Source of the DNA: Mycobacterium sp. MBM
Lineage (GTDB): Bacteria > Actinomycetota > Actinomycetes > Mycobacteriales > Mycobacteriaceae
Direction: 5' to 3'
Length of the DNA: 64,000 nucleotides
Assembly (NCBI GenBank): GCA_021648845.1
Contig: JAKJHY010000006.1
Location: 186,001-250,000, forward strand
Shown: positions 55,200 to 64,000 of the stretch, piece by piece
Position numbering within the stretch: position 1 is the stretch's first letter
How the letters are laid out: each line of letters starts with the position of its first letter
Program-made: the position numbers and the translations under genes
Notes under the pieces: generated by a model
What the model was told of the DNA's origin: nothing
Databases searched by the model: none
The model's input: the letters and a program-made list of their open reading frames with translations, nothing else

Positions 55200-55502
55200 T
55201 CACTGGTCGGCCATCCGCTCGGCCTCGGCCACCGCAGCGGCCAGGGACTCCGCGAGCATCCGCGCCGACGCAAGCGGCAGATCCTCGGGAACGGCGCCAA
55301 CCGCCACCCAACGGCTCGCTCGCCCGTCTACGAACTGCACGCCGCGGATCTCGACGGGGATATCGAGGGCGTGGCGGGCAACGATGCTGTAGCCCTCGAT
55401 ATCGCCGGCCACCGGCACGCGCCACGTACTGCCGGTGAAGGTTCGGACGTCGCCGGTCCAGTCCGTCACGGTGACGGCATCGGGGGGAGTGGGAACGGTC
55501 AT
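55200..55502 (-). CDS. Unknown small protein at the right end of the element
   Basis: 100 aa from ATG 55502, preceded by AGGAG; an upstream ATG at 55568 would add 22 residues. VTVTDWTGDVRTFTGSTWRVPVAG, a strand-rich part, then a helical tail (LASARMLAESLAAAVAEAERMA). Upstream of the 141-aa gene on the same strand, so probably co-transcribed. Function unknown. Confidence 0.62.
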   Translation of the reverse strand: MTVPTPPDAVTVTDWTGDVRTFTGSTWRVPVAGDIEGYSIVARHALDIPVEIRGVQFVDGRASRWVAVGAVPEDLPLASARMLAESLAAAVAEAERMADQ

Positions 55503-55620
55503 TTGCTGTGTCTCCTGCTCGCTCAGTTGATGTGTGAGCGGAGAAGCTGGCACCGGCCGATTCGACATTGCACGGGGATTGCACGGCGGCTATGATTTGG
55601 TACATAACCGCTGGTCAACG

Positions 55621-55643
55621 TGGTGCCCCCGGCAGGATTCGAA
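55621..55643. repeat. att copy C within the tRNA-Arg 3' end
   Basis: 23 bases covering CCA end, acceptor 3' strand and part of the T arm (minus strand); identical to 39823-39845, one mismatch to 36292-36314. Right border of the integrated region. Confidence 0.85.
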
Positions 55644-55696
55644 CCTGCGGCCTTCTGCTCCGGAGGCAGACGCTCTATCCCCTGAGCTACGGGGGC
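55621..55696 (-). tRNA. argV: tRNA-Arg (anticodon CCG), CCA encoded
   Basis: Minus strand: acceptor GCCCCCG/CGGGGGC, D arm GCTC..GAGC, anticodon stem TCTGC/GCAGA with loop CTCCGGA (anticodon CCG), T loop TTCGAAT, discriminator A and encoded CCA. Reads CGG codons. Intact despite integration at its 3' end. It points away from argS. The symbol follows M. tuberculosis usage by position. Confidence 0.96.
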
Positions 55697-55797
55697 GCAA
55701 TCAGTGATGCTGCGCCGTTGGGCGTGCACAGCCTAACGCATCTTCAACCGGTAATGGATTCGGGACCTGGGTACCCCGCACCATAGGATGGTCCCTC

Positions 55798-57450
55798 GTG
55801 ACACCTGCCGACCTGGCTGCCCTGCTCAAGGCCACCGCCGCCGCGGTCCTGGCCGAGCACAGCCTCGATACCAGCGCCCTGCCCGAGACGATCACCGTCG
55901 AACGCCCGCGCAACCCTGAGCACGGCGATTACGCCACCAACGTGGCGCTGCAGCTCGGTAGGAAGGTCGGCGTCAACCCGCGCGAGCTGGCCGGCTGGTT
56001 GGCCGCCGCCCTGGCCGACGCCGACGGTATCGCCGCCGCCGAGATCGCCGGGCCCGGGTTCGTCAACCTGCGCATCGAGGCGTCCGCGCAGGGTGTCGTC
56101 GTCACCAACGTACTGGCCGCGGCGAGCGACTACGGTCACAGCGCCGATCTGGCTGACCAGAACATCAACCTCGAATTCGTCTCGGCGAACCCGACCGGTC
56201 CCATCCACATCGGCGGCACCCGCTGGGCCGCCGTCGGTGACGCGCTCGGCCGGCTGCTGAGCACCCAGGGCGCCCGGGTCACCCGGGAGTACTACTTCAA
56301 CGACCACGGCGCCCAGATCGACCGGTTCGCCCGCTCGTTGGTCGCCGCCGCCAAGGGGGAGCCCGCACCCGAGGACGGCTACGCCGGGACGTACATCAAC
56401 GACATCGCCGCCGCGATCGTGGCGCAGGCACCCGATGCGCTGAGCCTGCCCGCCGACCAGCAGCAGGAGACGTTCCGCGCCATCGGTGTGGACCTGATGT
56501 TCACCCACATCAAATCCTCGTTGCACGAATTCGGCACCGATTTCGACGTGTACACCCACGAAGACTCGATGCACACCTCCGGCCGGGTCGACCAGGCCAT
56601 CGCCCGGCTGCGCGACAACGGCGCCATCTACGAGAAGGACGGCGCAACATGGTTGCGCACCACCGAATTCGGTGACGACAAGGACCGGGTGGTCATCAAG
56701 AGCGACGGTAACCCGGCCTATGTCGCCGGCGACCTGGCCTACTACCTGGACAAGCGCGAGCGCGGATTCACGCTGTGCATCTACATGCTGGGCGCCGACC
56801 ATCACGGTTACATCGCCCGGCTCAAGGCCGCTGCCGCGGCCCTGGGCGACGATCCGGCCACCGTCGAGGTCCTCATCGGGCAGATGGTCAACCTGGTCCG
56901 TGATGGCCAGCCGGTGCGGATGAGCAAGCGCGCCGGCACCGTCATCACCCTCGACGACCTGGTGGACGCGATCGGCGTCGACGCCGCCCGCTACGTGCTG
57001 ATCCGGTCCTCGGTGAACAGCCCGATCGATATCGACCTCGCGTTGTGGTCATCGGCGTCCAACGAGAACCCGGTCTACTACGTGCAATATGCGCACGCGC
57101 GGCTGTCCGCACTGGCACGCAACGCCGGCGAACTCGGGCTCAGCGCCGACACCGCGCACCTGGACCTGTTGACCCACGACCGCGAGGCCACCCTGATGAG
57201 GACCCTCGGCGAGTTCGGCCGGATCCTCAAAACCGCAGCCTCGCTTCGGGAACCGCATCGCGTATGCCGATACCTGGAAGACCTGGCGGGGGATTACCAC
57301 CGGTTCTACGACTCCTGTCGGGTGCTGCCCCAGGGCGACGAGACGCCCGGCGACCTGAACGCCGCACGGCTGGCGCTGTGCGAGGCCACCCGTCAGGTCA
57401 TCGCCAACGGTCTGACGATTCTCGGCGTCAGCGCGCCGGAGCGGATGTGA
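55798..57450 (+). CDS. argS: Arginyl-tRNA synthetase
   Basis: 550 aa, GTG start 55798. Add1 N-terminal domain, class I HIGH-type motif [11 protein letters not shown] near residue 134, and KMSK-type motif VRMSKRAGT near 372; C-terminal anticodon-binding helical domain with [16 protein letters not shown]. Charges tRNA-Arg, including the isoacceptor encoded 100 bases upstream. Stop overlaps the lysA start by 4 bases (GTGA). Confidence 0.97.
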   Translation: MTPADLAALLKATAAAVLAEHSLDTSALPETITVERPRNPEHGDYATNVALQLGRKVGVNPRELAGWLAAALADADGIAAAEIAGPGFVNLRIEASAQGVVVTNVLAAASDYGHSADLADQNINLEFVSANPTGPIHIGGTRWAAVGDALGRLLSTQGARVTREYYFNDHGAQIDRFARSLVAAAKGEPAPEDGYAGTYINDIAAAIVAQAPDALSLPADQQQETFRAIGVDLMFTHIKSSLHEFGTDFDVYTHEDSMHTSGRVDQAIARLRDNGAIYEKDGATWLRTTEFGDDKDRVVIKSDGNPAYVAGDLAYYLDKRERGFTLCIYMLGADHHGYIARLKAAAAALGDDPATVEVLIGQMVNLVRDGQPVRMSKRAGTVITLDDLVDAIGVDAARYVLIRSSVNSPIDIDLALWSSASNENPVYYVQYAHARLSALARNAGELGLSADTAHLDLLTHDREATLMRTLGEFGRILKTAASLREPHRVCRYLEDLAGDYHRFYDSCRVLPQGDETPGDLNAARLALCEATRQVIANGLTILGVSAPERM

Positions 57451-58841
57451 GCGCGCAGTCCGGCACCACAGTGCCACCCAAACCGCGTACCGCGGACGAC
57501 ATCATGCTGCTCGCCCCGAACGTCTGGCCACACAATCTCCACCGCGGAACCGACGGCGTGGTGTCGGTGGCCGGGGTGTCGGTGACCGATCTGGCCGCAC
57601 GCTTCGGCACCCCGCTGTTCGTCATCGATGAGGACGATTTCCGGGGGCGCTGCCGCGAGATCGCCTCGGCGTTCGGCGGCGGCGAACACGTGCATTACGC
57701 ATCCAAGGCGTTCCTGTGCACCGAGATCGCCCGCTGGGTGCACCAGGAGGGTCTCTCGCTGGACGTGGCGACCGGCGGGGAGCTCGCGGTCGCGTTGCAC
57801 GCCGACTTCCCGCCCGCGCGAATCACCGTGCACGGCAACAACAAATCCGTCGACGAGCTCACCGCTGCGGTGCGCGCCGGCGTCGGGCATATCGTCGTCG
57901 ACTCCGAGATCGAAATCGAGCGCCTGGAGGCCGTCGCGGGTGCCGCGGGTGTCGTGCAGGACGTGCTGGTGCGGGTGACCCCGGGCGTCGAGGCCCACAC
58001 CCACGAGTTCATCTCCACCGCCCATGAGGATCAGAAGTTCGGGCTGTCATTGGCCAGCGGCGCCGCGATGGAAGCGGTCCGCCGGGTCTTCGCCACCGAC
58101 AACCTGCGCCTGGTCGGCCTGCACTGCCACGTCGGCTCGCAGATCTTCGACGTGTCCGGCTTCGAGATCGCCGCGCGCCGCCTGCTCGGCCTGCTCAGCG
58201 ATGTCGTCGCCGAGTTCGGTGTCGAGAAAACCGCGCAGATGGACATCCTCGATCTCGGTGGCGGCCTGGGCATCTCGTACCTGCCGCATGACGACCCACC
58301 GCCGATGAAGGAACTGGCAGACAAGCTCACGGCCATCGTGAAGCACGAGTCGGCCGCGGTCGGACTGCCCACCCCGACGCTGGTCGTCGAGCCCGGCCGC
58401 GCCATCGCCGGGCCGGGCACCATTACCCTCTACGAGGTCGGCACGGTCAAGGACGTGGCGATCTCGGCTGATGCGCAGCGGCGCTATGTCAGCGTCGACG
58501 GCGGGATGAGCGACAACATCCGCCCGGCGCTCTACGAGGCCGAATACGACGCCCGGCTGGTATCTCGGGTGAGCGAGGCTCCCGCTGTGCTCGCCCGCAT
58601 CGTCGGAAAGCACTGCGAGAGCGGCGACATCATCGTGCGCGACACTTGGGTGTCCGAGGACCTGGCGCCGGGCGACCTGCTGGCCGTGGCCGCCACCGGC
58701 GCGTACTGCTATTCGATGTCGAGCCGGTACAACATGGTGCGGCGCCCGGCCGTGGTCGCGGTGAAGGACGGAAGCGCGCGGTTGATCCTGCGCCGGGAAA
58801 CCGTCGATGATCTTCTGAGCTTGGAGGTTGGTTATGAGTGA
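57447..58841 (+). CDS. lysA: Diaminopimelate decarboxylase
   Basis: 464 aa from GTG 57447 overlapping argS. PLP Lys in HYASKAFLC near residue 83, glycine-rich loop [10 protein letters not shown], and the second-domain [10 protein letters not shown] motif with active-site Cys, as in group IV decarboxylases. Converts meso-DAP to lysine, last step of lysine synthesis. Mycobacterial LysA is about 447 aa, so the true start could be slightly downstream. Confidence 0.96.
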   Translation: MSAQSGTTVPPKPRTADDIMLLAPNVWPHNLHRGTDGVVSVAGVSVTDLAARFGTPLFVIDEDDFRGRCREIASAFGGGEHVHYASKAFLCTEIARWVHQEGLSLDVATGGELAVALHADFPPARITVHGNNKSVDELTAAVRAGVGHIVVDSEIEIERLEAVAGAAGVVQDVLVRVTPGVEAHTHEFISTAHEDQKFGLSLASGAAMEAVRRVFATDNLRLVGLHCHVGSQIFDVSGFEIAARRLLGLLSDVVAEFGVEKTAQMDILDLGGGLGISYLPHDDPPPMKELADKLTAIVKHESAAVGLPTPTLVVEPGRAIAGPGTITLYEVGTVKDVAISADAQRRYVSVDGGMSDNIRPALYEAEYDARLVSRVSEAPAVLARIVGKHCESGDIIVRDTWVSEDLAPGDLLAVAATGAYCYSMSSRYNMVRRPAVVAVKDGSARLILRRETVDDLLSLEVGYE

Positions 58842-60149
58842 AAAGGCGATCGGCGTAGCGGTTCTGGGCCTCGGCAACGTCGGCACCGAGGTGGTGCGCA
58901 TCATCGAGGACAGTGCCGCGGACCTGGAGGCGCGTATCGGTGCCCCGCTGGAGTTGCGTGGTGTGGGGGTGCGCCGGGTCGCCAAGGATCGTGGCGTCCC
59001 GGTCGGGCTGCTCACCGACGATATCGATGCGCTGGTGTCGCGTGACGATGTCGACATCGTGGTGGAACTGATGGGGCCGGTGGAGCCCGCCCGCAAGGCC
59101 ATCATGGCCGCCCTGGAGCAGGGCAAGTCGGTGGTCACCGCCAACAAGGCGTTGATGGCCCAGTCCACCGGGGAACTCGCCCAGGCCGCCGAAAAGGCGC
59201 GTGCCGACCTGTATTTCGAAGCGGCCGTGGCCGGCGCGATCCCGGTGATCCGTCCGCTGACCCAGTCGCTGGCAGGTGACACGGTGCTGCGGGTGGCCGG
59301 CATCGTCAACGGCACCACCAATTACATCCTGTCGGCGATGAACGACACCGGCGCCTCCTACGAGGATGCACTGGCCGATGCCAGTGCCCTGGGTTACGCC
59401 GAGGCCGACCCGACCGCCGATGTCGAGGGGTACGACGCCGCGGCCAAGGCGGCCATTCTCGCCTCCATCGCATTCCACACCCGGGTCACCGCCGACGACG
59501 TCTACCGTGAGGGCATCACCAAGGTCAGTGCCGCCGACTTCGAATCGGCCAAGGCCCTCGGTTGCAATATCAAACTGCTGGCCATCTGCGAGCGGCTCAC
59601 CAGCGGCAAAGGCAAGCAACGGGTTTCGGCCCGGGTCTACCCGGCGCTGGTGCCGATGGACCATCCGCTGGCCTCGGTGAACGGCGCGTTCAACGCGGTG
59701 GTCGTGGAGGCCGAGGCGGCCGGTCGGTTGATGTTCTACGGTCAGGGTGCCGGCGGCGCGCCCACCGCCTCGGCGGTGATGGGTGACCTCGTGATGGCGG
59801 CCCGCAACCGCGTGCAGGGCGGCCGGGGGCCGCGCGAGTCCAAGTACGCCAAGCTGCCGATCGCACCCATCGGTGCCATCCCGACGCGCTACTACGTCAA
59901 CATGAACGTTAAGGACCGCCCCGGCGTCCTGTCCGCTGTGGCTGCGGAATTCAGCAACCATGAGGTCAGCATCGCCGAGGTTCGCCAGGAGGGTATGACC
60001 GACGACGAGGGCGAACTGTGCGGCGCCCGCATCGTCGTGGTCACCCACCAGGCCACCGATGCCGCCCTGTCCGAGACGGTCAAGGCGCTGGCCGAACTCG
60101 ACGTCGTGCAGAACATCAACAGCGTGCTTCGGATGGAAGGGGCAACCTC

Positions 60150-60153
<4 letters not shown>
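58834..60153 (+). CDS. hom: Homoserine dehydrogenase
   Basis: 439 aa. Start at ATG 58834 after TTGGAGG; overlaps lysA by 8 bases. NAD(P) motif [11 protein letters not shown] near residue 9, signature [13 protein letters not shown], and a C-terminal ACT domain ([31 protein letters not shown]) for threonine feedback. Reduces aspartate semialdehyde to homoserine. Confidence 0.97.
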
Positions 60154-62194
<2,041 letters not shown>

Positions 62195-62482
62195 CACGCG
62201 AATGGGTGGGGCTCCTTGCTTCCAGCTCAGATGCGGGTTATTCTCGCTTCCGTCCAGCAATCGCAGCGGTTCTACCTGCGCCGACACTAGGACGACTACC
62301 CAATCTTTCGTTTCACTCGTGGACTGATGGTTCGCCGCACGCCGGTGGGCCCTGGCGATCACCGACGCTTCGGCGCAGGTGACGCCGCGGAAGAACACGC
62401 GTTCAGCTCTTCGGCTGAGTGCAGACGACCTTCGGGGAACCCCTCGCCCACATGAGAAATGCGAGGGAAAGAAAGGAAATCC
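62195..62482 (+). promoter_or_regulatory. Leader/promoter region of rho
   Basis: 288 bases without a gene. A short TCAGC...GCTGA hairpin (62403-62418) and a purine-rich AGGGAAAGAAAGGAAA ribosome site directly before the GTG. Long leaders allow rho autoregulation in other bacteria; no specific riboswitch is recognised. Confidence 0.5.
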
Positions 62483-64000
62483 GTGACTGATACGGACCTG
62501 TTCACAGCGAGCGACAGCGGCGCGGCCGCCGCAGATTCCGCCGCCGTGGACTCAGGCAAGGCCGCGCGAAGCGCACGCGGCGGGCGTTCCGGCTCGCTGA
62601 CCTCGATGCTGCTTCCTGACCTGCGCGCCCTTGCCAGTGAAGTGGGTGTCAAGGGCACCTCGGGCATGCGTAAGGGCGACCTGATCGCCGCCATCAAGGA
62701 GCGCCGAGGCGAGACCAACGGCGCACCTGCCGCGACCGCCGCGCCGGCGGCTGCCGAGGCGGCCCCGCAGGCCGCGCAGGCCCCGGCGGTGCCGGGCGAT
62801 GCCGGTGACGCGCCTGCCCAGGGCAATCCGCAGCGCCGCGAGCGCCGCGGTGCCGCGCGTCAGTCGGGTGCGCCCGAGAGCCAGAAGGTGCAGGAAAACC
62901 CCGGCGCCAAGGCCGAGGCCGAGGGTTCGCAGGACGACGTGGCGCGGCCCGAGAAATCGGAGAAGTCCGAGAAGTCCGAGAACAGCGCCAACCCCGAGAG
63001 CAACGCCGGCAACCGCGACAACCGCGAGAACCGCCAGCCCAAGAACTCCGAGGGCAACGACCAGCACAGCGGTGGTGGCCAGCAGAACCGCAACAGCGGC
63101 GGCGGCAACACCGCCAACAACGCGAACAATTCCAACAACAGCGATGACGAGGACGGCCGTCAGGGCCGTCGCGGCCGGCGCTTCCGCGACCGCAGGCGCC
63201 GCGGCGAGCGCGGCGACGGCGGCGGCAACAGCGGCGGTGACCGAGATCGCGACACCGAACTGCGCGAGGATGACGTCGTCCAGCCGGTGGCCGGCATCCT
63301 CGACGTGCTCGACAACTACGCCTTCGTGCGCACGTCCGGCTATCTGGCCGGCCCCAACGACGTGTACGTGTCGATGAACATGGTGCGCAAGAACGGCCTG
63401 CGCCGCGGTGACGCGGTGACCGGTGCCGTGCGGGTGGCCCGCGAGGGTGAAGGTGGCGGCGGTGGCAACAATCCACGCCAGAAGTTCAACCCGCTGGTCC
63501 GCCTGGACACCGTGAACGGCGGCCCGGTCGAAAATGCCAAGAACCGGCCGGAATTCCAGAAGCTGACCCCCCTGTACCCGAACCAGCGGTTGCGTCTGGA
63601 GACCACGCCGGAGCGTCTCACCACGCGCGTGATCGACCTGATCATGCCGATCGGTAAGGGTCAGCGCGCGCTGATCGTGTCACCGCCCAAGGCGGGCAAG
63701 ACCACGATCATGCAGGACATCGCCAACGCGATCACCAAGAACAATCCGGAATGCCACCTGATGGTCGTGCTCGTCGACGAGCGTCCGGAAGAGGTCACCG
63801 ATATGCAGCGTTCGGTGGTCGGCGAGGTCATCGCCTCGACGTTCGATCGGCCGCCCTCAGACCACACCCAGGCCGCCGAGCTGGCCATCGAACGGGCCAA
63901 ACGCCTGGTCGAGCAGGGCAAGGACGTGGTCGTCCTGCTCGACTCGATCACCCGCCTGGGTCGCGCCTACAACAATGCGTCGCCGGCATCGGGGCGCATC
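62483..64000 (+). CDS. rho: Transcription termination factor Rho (partial, C-terminus outside window)
   Basis: 506 residues seen from GTG 62483. Rho N-terminal SAP-like domain (SLTSMLLPDLRALASEVGVKG..MRKGDLIAAIKE), then the long Asn/Arg/Gly/Glu-rich insertion typical of actinobacterial Rho (about 80-255; PEKSEKSEKSENS, RRGRRFRDRRRRGERG), the RNA-binding cold-shock domain (DNYAFVRTSGYLAGPNDVYVS) and the ATPase with Walker A SPPKAGKTT near 399 and VVLLDSITRLGRAYN near 484. The Q/R-loop part is beyond the window. Confidence 0.97.
   Translation, partial: MTDTDLFTASDSGAAAADSAAVDSGKAARSARGGRSGSLTSMLLPDLRALASEVGVKGTSGMRKGDLIAAIKERRGETNGAPAATAAPAAAEAAPQAAQAPAVPGDAGDAPAQGNPQRRERRGAARQSGAPESQKVQENPGAKAEAEGSQDDVARPEKSEKSEKSENSANPESNAGNRDNRENRQPKNSEGNDQHSGGGQQNRNSGGGNTANNANNSNNSDDEDGRQGRRGRRFRDRRRRGERGDGGGNSGGDRDRDTELREDDVVQPVAGILDVLDNYAFVRTSGYLAGPNDVYVSMNMVRKNGLRRGDAVTGAVRVAREGEGGGGGNNPRQKFNPLVRLDTVNGGPVENAKNRPEFQKLTPLYPNQRLRLETTPERLTTRVIDLIMPIGKGQRALIVSPPKAGKTTIMQDIANAITKNNPECHLMVVLVDERPEEVTDMQRSVVGEVIASTFDRPPSDHTQAAELAIERAKRLVEQGKDVVVLLDSITRLGRAYNNASPASGRI

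Larger units (their letters stand above)
36287..55643. mobile_element. Composite integrated region at tRNA-Arg (two adjacent elements)
   Basis: Bounded by partial copies of the tRNA-Arg 3' end at 36292-36314 and 55621-55643, with a third copy at 39823-39845 dividing it into a 3.5-kb restriction-modification segment and a 15.8-kb integrase-bearing phage-like element. The flanks (DUF1232 gene; argS operon) are chromosomal. Base composition and start-codon use (many TTG/GTG) differ from the flanks. Confidence 0.85.
39823..55643. mobile_element. 15.8-kb phage-like element encoding capsid but no recognisable tail module
   Basis: Left end: att copy B and the integrase. Right end: intact tRNA-Arg. 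Gene order: int, HTH, small acidic ORF, control region, 85-aa ORF, initiator, three small ORFs, tape measure, neck-like, HNH, 223-aa structural candidate, terminase, portal, protease, capsid, adaptor, head closure, then two minus-strand genes. No lysin, holin, major tail, chaperone, baseplate or repressor was found. Confidence 0.85.

Noticed and set aside
57045-57446. Extension of lysA into the argS gene
   Set aside because: The frame is open but the sequence is Arg-rich mirror coding; LysA homology starts after the GTG at 57447.

Overview
The window is GC-rich actinobacterial DNA from a Mycobacterium/Mycolicibacterium-type chromosome. This rests on two things read in the translations. The right end carries argS-lysA-hom-thrC-thrB-rho behind a tRNA-Arg(CCG), and the left end is packed with homologues of M. 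tuberculosis dormancy (DosR/DevR) regulon proteins. Names of homologues come from recognising the protein sequences; no search was run.

Region 1 (1-18,900) is a dormancy island. On the minus strand: a universal stress protein, a zinc-ribbon membrane protein and an OtsB1-type three-domain trehalose enzyme (cut by the window start). On the plus strand: a phosphoribosyltransferase/erythromycin-esterase fusion (Rv2030c type), a PfkB kinase, a second Usp and a small membrane protein. Next, on the minus strand, come an Acg-like nitroreductase, the response regulator DosR and the haem-GAF sensor kinase DosS. Then a plus-strand run holds an APH/P-loop kinase fusion (Rv2004c type), a zinc alcohol dehydrogenase, PEP synthase and a third Usp. 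Five Dos-box-like palindromes sit in the intergenic promoters, so regulators and regulon appear to be co-located.

Region 2 (18,900-36,260) is ordinary accessory and housekeeping content: isochorismatase-like hydrolase, PPOX protein, Rrf2 regulator, a LuxR-type two-component system with a DUF4097-like protein, an LLM flavin enzyme, two very large secreted proteins that share one signal-peptide motif, a GIY-YIG protein, glutamine cyclotransferase, and an SDR/TetR pair with a perfect palindromic operator. It ends with a twice-frameshifted DUF1232 gene.

Region 3 (36,287-55,643) is foreign DNA at the 3' end of tRNA-Arg. Three copies of the tRNA 3' end (36,292; 39,823; 55,621) split it in two. The left part (3.5 kb) has a DNA adenine methyltransferase, a candidate restriction endonuclease and an unknown protein. 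The right part (15.8 kb) has an integrase next to its att site, an excisionase-like HTH, a lambda-O-like initiator gene with iterons inside it, a tape measure protein, a neck-like protein, HNH, terminase, portal, protease, HK97-type capsid and two connectors. I find no major tail protein, tail chaperones, baseplate, lysin/holin or repressor. That architecture resembles capsid-forming phage satellites (cf-PICI type), but with its own tape measure. Non-coding stretches in this element are unusually structured: four hairpins before the tape measure gene, a phased ATGCAT/CCGCAGGTC region before terminase, and a folded candidate RNA after the connectors.

Region 4 (55,621-64,000) is the conserved host block: tRNA-Arg, then argS, lysA, hom, thrC and thrB, mostly overlapping and so probably one operon, then a 288-base leader and the start of rho, which runs off the window.
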